NCBI GenBank assembly: GCA_023128875.1
Contig: JAGMDB010000127.1
Coordinates: forward strand, 1 to 7,245
Source of the DNA: Dehalococcoidia bacterium
GTDB taxonomy: Bacteria > Chloroflexota > Dehalococcoidia > GIF9 > AB-539-J10
Length of the DNA: 7,245 nt
Reading direction: 5' to 3'
Below the pieces are notes generated by a model. The model was not told where the DNA came from. It saw only the letters and a list, made by a program, of their open reading frames with translations, and ran no database searches. Positions within the stretch are counted from its first letter, which is position 1. Each line of letters opens with the position of its first letter. The position numbers and the translations under genes were made by a program. Positions 6,348 through 7,245 of this stretch are shown in pieces.

Positions 6348-7245
6348 TATCTCTTGCGTGACTCAGTTTGCTTAATCTTCCGGTTGGGGTTTACGTCACC
6401 GCGGTAGTCAGGAGCAATGATGTTAAACACACAGCTTAGCTTCGGGTCTACCATTCGTGAGCTGATTCGGGTCTCAATCTCGTCCAGCGAAAGGCAAGTG
6501 GTAACCACCATTGGCAGTCTGGCATTATAACGATAGTTGATTAGCTGATACAGCTTCTCTTGAGCCCAGAGAGTAGCTGATTGCTCACCAAAATCATCAA
6601 GTATCAATAAGGGGCTTTTCTTAATCTCCTCAAAAAACTCATCATAAGTTATGCTGCTTTGCGGGCTGAAGGTAGAACGCAAATGGTCAAGTAAGTCAGG
6701 AACAACTACAAAGAAAACCGCATTGCCCTCTGCCGTGCGGTAGTTAGCAATAGCTGCTGCCAGATGGGTCTTGCCACAACCATTGACACCCTGAAATATT
6801 AACCAGCCTTCCGGACTACGAGCAAAATCCGTTGCCAGTTGAAATGCTTGCTTCAAATTTTGACGCTCCTCCAAGGAGAGAGTTGCACGTTTAGGGTCAA
6901 AATTACCAAAGGTCATATTTCGCAGTAACTCTAGCTGCAGACTATCTAAATGCCCCAGAGGAGATTTCCGCTCTACTACGTATACGTGGCAAATTTCACT
7001 ATCTCTGAAACGGCTAAGTAAGCGGTCATCAAATTTCTCTAACGGCACATCAGTTGTAATCACGGTTGCTAACCTGGCATTGAAACGATGATTGAGAAGC
7101 TGTTCCAGTTTCTCCTTTGCCCAGGCTGTAGTACCCTCCACGCTCAGGTCATCAAGCACAAGCAAAGGCGTATTCTTTACCTGCTCAAATAATTCATCGT
7201 AGCTAATATCACTTGCGGGGCCAAAAGCAGAGCGGAGATGGTCCA
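6338..7245 (-). CDS. Tandem DnaC/IstB-like AAA+ ATPase, N-terminus beyond window edge
   Basis: The frame is open to the window edge; the last 301 residues are visible. They contain two DnaC-like AAA+ domains. Copy 1 shows its second half: DHLRS (1-5), Walker B LLVLDD (27-32), sensor-1 VITT (61-64) and the Ser-Arg pair (77-78). After a linker with TFGNFDP, copy 2 is complete: Walker A GVNGCGKT (152-159), DHLRS (186-190), Walker B LLILDD (212-217), VVTT (246-249) and Ser-Arg (262-263). Every landmark repeats at exactly 185 residues, and about half of the 81 aligned residues are identical by hand count. The tail is basic (RKIKQTESRKRYYS). DnaC/IstB proteins load replicative helicase or assist transposition; no transposase is visible here, so a replication or helicase-loader role is more likely. 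TTG at 7165 is an internal leucine, not the start. The gene is convergent with the amidohydrolase, 59 bp away. Confidence 0.87.
   Translation of the reverse strand, partial: DHLRSAFGPASDISYDELFEQVKNTPLLVLDDLSVEGTTAWAKEKLEQLLNHRFNARLATVITTDVPLEKFDDRLLSRFRDSEICHVYVVERKSPLGHLDSLQLELLRNMTFGNFDPKRATLSLEERQNLKQAFQLATDFARSPEGWLIFQGVNGCGKTHLAAAIANYRTAEGNAVFFVVVPDLLDHLRSTFSPQSSITYDEFFEEIKKSPLLILDDFGEQSATLWAQEKLYQLINYRYNARLPMVVTTCLSLDEIETRISSRMVDPKLSCVFNIIAPDYRGDVNPNRKIKQTESRKRYYS

Noticed and set aside
7163..7165. TTG as the start codon of the ATPase
   Set aside because: The same frame continues to the window edge with sequence matching copy 2 (DHLRS and YDE), so this TTG is an internal leucine of Walker B.

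Overview
The window holds six protein-coding genes on moderately AT-leaning DNA: five on the minus strand and one on the plus strand. One gene runs off the right edge. No rRNA, tRNA, CRISPR array, transposase or insertion sequence was seen. The gene set suggests an anaerobic, organic-matter-degrading bacterium. The style of the tandem DnaC-like ATPase and the mix of OFA transporter, YwrD-like gamma-glutamyltransferase and M20 amidohydrolase fit Chloroflexota (Dehalococcoidia-like). This is an inference from remembered family resemblance, not a demonstrated placement.

Layout, left to right. An OFA-family MFS transporter (minus, about 57-1307) lies downstream of a YwrD-like gamma-glutamyltransferase (minus, 1467-3050), so the two can be read as one unit. 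A good sigma70-like promoter (TTGATA-N17-TAGAAT, minus) sits about 95-130 bp upstream of the transferase start and predicts a structured 5' leader. Further right are two exported proteins on the minus strand, in transcription order: a chagasin-type cysteine-protease-inhibitor lipoprotein (4091-4486), then a surface protein with a choice-of-anchor-J/MAM-like domain and a C-terminal membrane anchor (3219-4022). Both probably depend on a promoter at 4521-4548. A 358-bp divergent intergenic region (4487-4844) separates them from an M20D amidohydrolase of the AbgB type (plus, 4845-6278). That gene is preceded by a perfect 15-bp palindrome and a possible 35-codon leader ORF. At the right edge a convergent minus-strand gene (6338 to beyond 7245) encodes two DnaC/IstB-like AAA+ ATPase domains in tandem, exactly 185 residues apart.

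Functionally, the transferase and the amidohydrolase both release amino acids or glutamate from amide-linked substrates, and the transporter probably moves small carboxylates. The left and middle of the window therefore look like scavenging of gamma-glutamyl, peptide or acyl-amino-acid compounds, with a small exported module beside it. The ATPase looks unrelated and may mark a rearrangement boundary, because a strong ribosome binding site with an 11-codon reading frame is stranded between it and the amidohydrolase.

I found no clearly new defence or mobile system. The items most worth a second look are the tandem ATPase, the stranded gene start at 6300-6347, the palindromic operator-like site at 4793-4807 and the leader ORF around it.
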